Of a stretch of DNA of 64,000 nucleotides, positions 61,910 to 64,000 are shown in pieces (position 1 is the stretch's first letter; each line of letters opens with the position of its first letter). The stretch comes from Branchipolynoe longqiensis (taxonomy: Eukaryota; Annelida; Polychaeta; Phyllodocida; Polynoidae). A program made the translations under genes and the position numbers. Where the stretch lies: assembly GCA_030323885.1 (NCBI GenBank), contig CM059191.1:104518292-104582291 (forward strand), written 5' to 3'. The notes under the pieces were generated by a model. It saw only the letters and a program-made list of their open reading frames with translations. It was not told where the DNA came from and made no database searches.

Positions 61910-63886
61910 AGAGATTAGGGATGGTTGTTGGAGTTTAACGTCCTGGCAACATCCACCAGAGATTAAGGATGGTTGTTGGAGTTTTACGTCCTGGCAACAT
62001 CCACCAGAGATTAAGGATGGTTGTTGGAGTTTAACGTCCTGGCAACATCCACCAGAGATTAAGGATGGTTGTTGGAGTTTAACGTCCTGGCAACATCCAC
62101 CAGAGATTAAGGATGGTTGTTGGAGTTTTACAGCCTGGCAACATCCACCAGAGATTAAGGATGGTTGTTGGAGTTTAACGTCCTGGCAACATCCACCAGA
62201 GATTAAGGATGGTTGTTGGAGTTTAACGTCCTGGCAACATCCACCAGAGATTAAGGATGGTTGTTGGAGTTTTACAGCCTGGCAACATCCACCAGAGATT
62301 AAGGATGGTTGTTGGAGTTTAACGTCCTGGCAACATCCACCAGAGATTAAGGATGGTTGTTGGAGTTTAACGTCCTGGCAACATCCACCAGAGATTAAGG
62401 ATGGTTGTTGGAGTTTAACGTCCTGGCAACAACCACCAGAGATTAAGGATGGTTGTTGGAGTTTAACGTCCTGGCAACATCCACCAGAGATTAAGGATGG
62501 TTGTTGGAGTTTAACGTCCTGGCAACATCCACCAGAGATTAAGGATGGTTGTTGGAGTTTTATGTCCTGGCAACATCCACCAGAGATTAAGGATGGTTGT
62601 TGGAGTTTTAGGTCCTGGCAACATCCACCAGAGATTAAGGATGGTTGTTGGAGTTTTACAGCCTGGCAACATCCACCAGAGATTAAGGATGGTTGTTGGA
62701 GTTTTATGTCCTGGCAACATCCACCAGAGATTAAGGATGGTTGTTGGAGTTTTACAGCCTGGCAACATCCACCAGAGATTAAGGATGGTTGTTGGAGTTT
62801 TACGTCCTGGCAACATCCACCAGAGATTAAGGATGGTTGTTGGAGTTTTACGTCCTGGCAACATCTACCAGAGATTAAGGATGGTTGTTGGAGTTTTACG
62901 TCCTGGCAACATCCAGCAGAGATTAAGGATGGTTGTTGGAGTTTTAGGTCCTGGCAACATCCAGCAGAGATTAAGGATGGTTGTTGGAGTTTTAGGTCCT
63001 GGCAACATCCCCCAGAGATTAAGGATGGTTGTTGGAGTTTTACGACCTGGCAACATCCACCAGAGATTAAGGATGGTTGTTGGAGTTTTATATCCTGGCA
63101 ACATCCACCAGAGATTAAGGATGGTTGTTGGAGTTTTACAGCCTGGCAACATCCACCAGAGATTAAGGATGATTGTTGGAGTTTTACAGCCTGGCAACAT
63201 CCACCAGAGATTAAGGATGGTTGTTGGAGTTTTACATCCTGGCAATATCCAGCAGAGATTAAGGATTATTGTTGGAGTTTTAGGTCCTGGCAACATCCAG
63301 CAGAGATTAAGGATGGTTGTTGGAGTTTTAGGTCCTGGCAACATCCACCAGAGATTAAGGATGGTTGTTGGAGTTTTACGTCCTGGCAACATCTCCCAGA
63401 GATTAAGGATGGTTGTTGGAGTTTTACATCCTGGCAACATCCAGCAGAGATTAAGGATGGTTGTTGGAGTTGTAGGTCCTGGCAACATCCAGCAGAGATT
63501 AAGGATGGTTGTTGGAGTTTTAGGTCCTGGCAACATCCAGCAGAGATTAAGGATGGTTGTTGGAGTTTTAGGTCCTGGCAACATCCGCCAGAGATTACGG
63601 ATGGTTGTTGGAGTTTTACATCCTGGCAACATCCAGCAGAGATTAAGGATGGTTGTTGGAGTTTTAGGTCCTGGCAACATCCAGCAGAGATTAAGGATGG
63701 TTGTTGGAGTTTTAGGTCCTGGCAACATCCAGCAGAGACTAAGGATGGTTGTTGGAGTTTTAGTTCCTGGCAACATCCCCCAGAGATTAAGGATGGTTGT
63801 TGGATTTTTACGTCCTGGCAACATCCACCAGAGATTAAGGATGGTTGTTGGAGTTTTACATCCTGGCAACATCCACCAGAGATTAA
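61910..63886 (-). repeat. 48-bp minisatellite derived from the SINE tail
   Basis: About 41 units 'gattaaggatggttgttgga' + 'gttttacgtcctggcaacat' + 'ccaccaga'. 'ggttgttggagttttacgtc' + 'ctggcaacat' is the inverted SINE-1 tail seen at 9181 and 17562. The left units read 'gtttaacg', the right units 'gttttagg' or 'gttttaca', and 'ccaccaga' changes to 'ccagcaga', showing directional homogenisation. Frames of up to 464 codons on both strands are satellite translation. Confidence 0.96.
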
Positions 63887-64000
63887 GAATGGCAGTGGCC
63901 AAATCAGTAGAGCTCAGCCTTCCCGTGCGGGAGGTCAGGAGTTCGGTTCCCGGTAGAGTCAAACCAATGACATACAAAATTGATACTTGTTGCTACCGAG
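63887..64000 (+). mobile_element. SINE family 1 head, cut by the window edge
   Basis: A box 'tggccaaatcagtagagctc' at 63897, B box 'agttcggttccc' at 63940, then 'gagtcaaaccaatgacatac' and 'attgatacttgttgctacc'. It directly joins the SINE-tail array. Confidence 0.82.

Noticed and set aside
62562..63977. 464- and 370-codon frames (WQHPPEIKDGCWSF and TPTTILNLWWMLPG)
   Set aside because: Translation of the 48-bp SINE-tail array on both strands; the unit is 3n long.

Overview
This window is eukaryotic nuclear DNA from an invertebrate animal. It has two multi-exon genes with GT-AG introns, tRNA-headed SINEs, TIR elements, a LINE remnant and no prokaryotic gene organisation. A short repeat near 57.09 kb (around 'catcggctattggggg') resembles one I know from molluscan genomes, so a mollusc, possibly a gastropod, is my best but unproven guess. 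Tandem arrays fill roughly 30 of the 64 kb, and most long open frames here are those arrays read as protein.

Two genes converge. On the + strand, three exons (2404-2561, 3560-3746, 7578-8818) give the C-terminal part of an otopetrin-family proton channel, whose 5' exons lie left of the window. On the - strand, fifteen phase-compatible exons from 59488 down to 17097 give the last 480 residues of a CNBD2-like protein (cyclic-nucleotide-binding-domain-containing protein 2), whose 5' exons lie right of the window. About 8.3 kb of repeat-rich intergenic DNA (8819-17096) separates the two stop codons. I see no functional link between the genes.

Layout: 0-1.75 kb, 36/72-bp array in an OTOP intron; 2.4-8.8 kb, OTOP exons; 8.8-17.1 kb, intergenic DNA with two arrays, SINEs and an inverted-repeat element; 17.1-59.5 kb, CNBD2 exons separated by introns made mostly of minisatellites (periods 9 to about 150 bp) and small transposons; 59.5-64 kb, CNBD2 intron with TIR elements, ending in a 48-bp array made of SINE tail sequence.

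The most striking pattern is the link between minisatellites and splice junctions. In three introns of the two genes the repeat unit spans the exon/intron boundary, so every unit carries a copy of the 5' splice donor: the 42-bp array after OTOP exon 3560-3746, the 10-bp array after the CNBD2 exon ending at 25943, and the 74-bp array after the exon ending at 47294. Several other arrays begin within about 7 to 100 bp of a splice site. A second pattern is arrays grown from pieces of dispersed transposons: 54.26-56.42 kb from inside a TIR element and 61.9-63.9 kb from a SINE tail.
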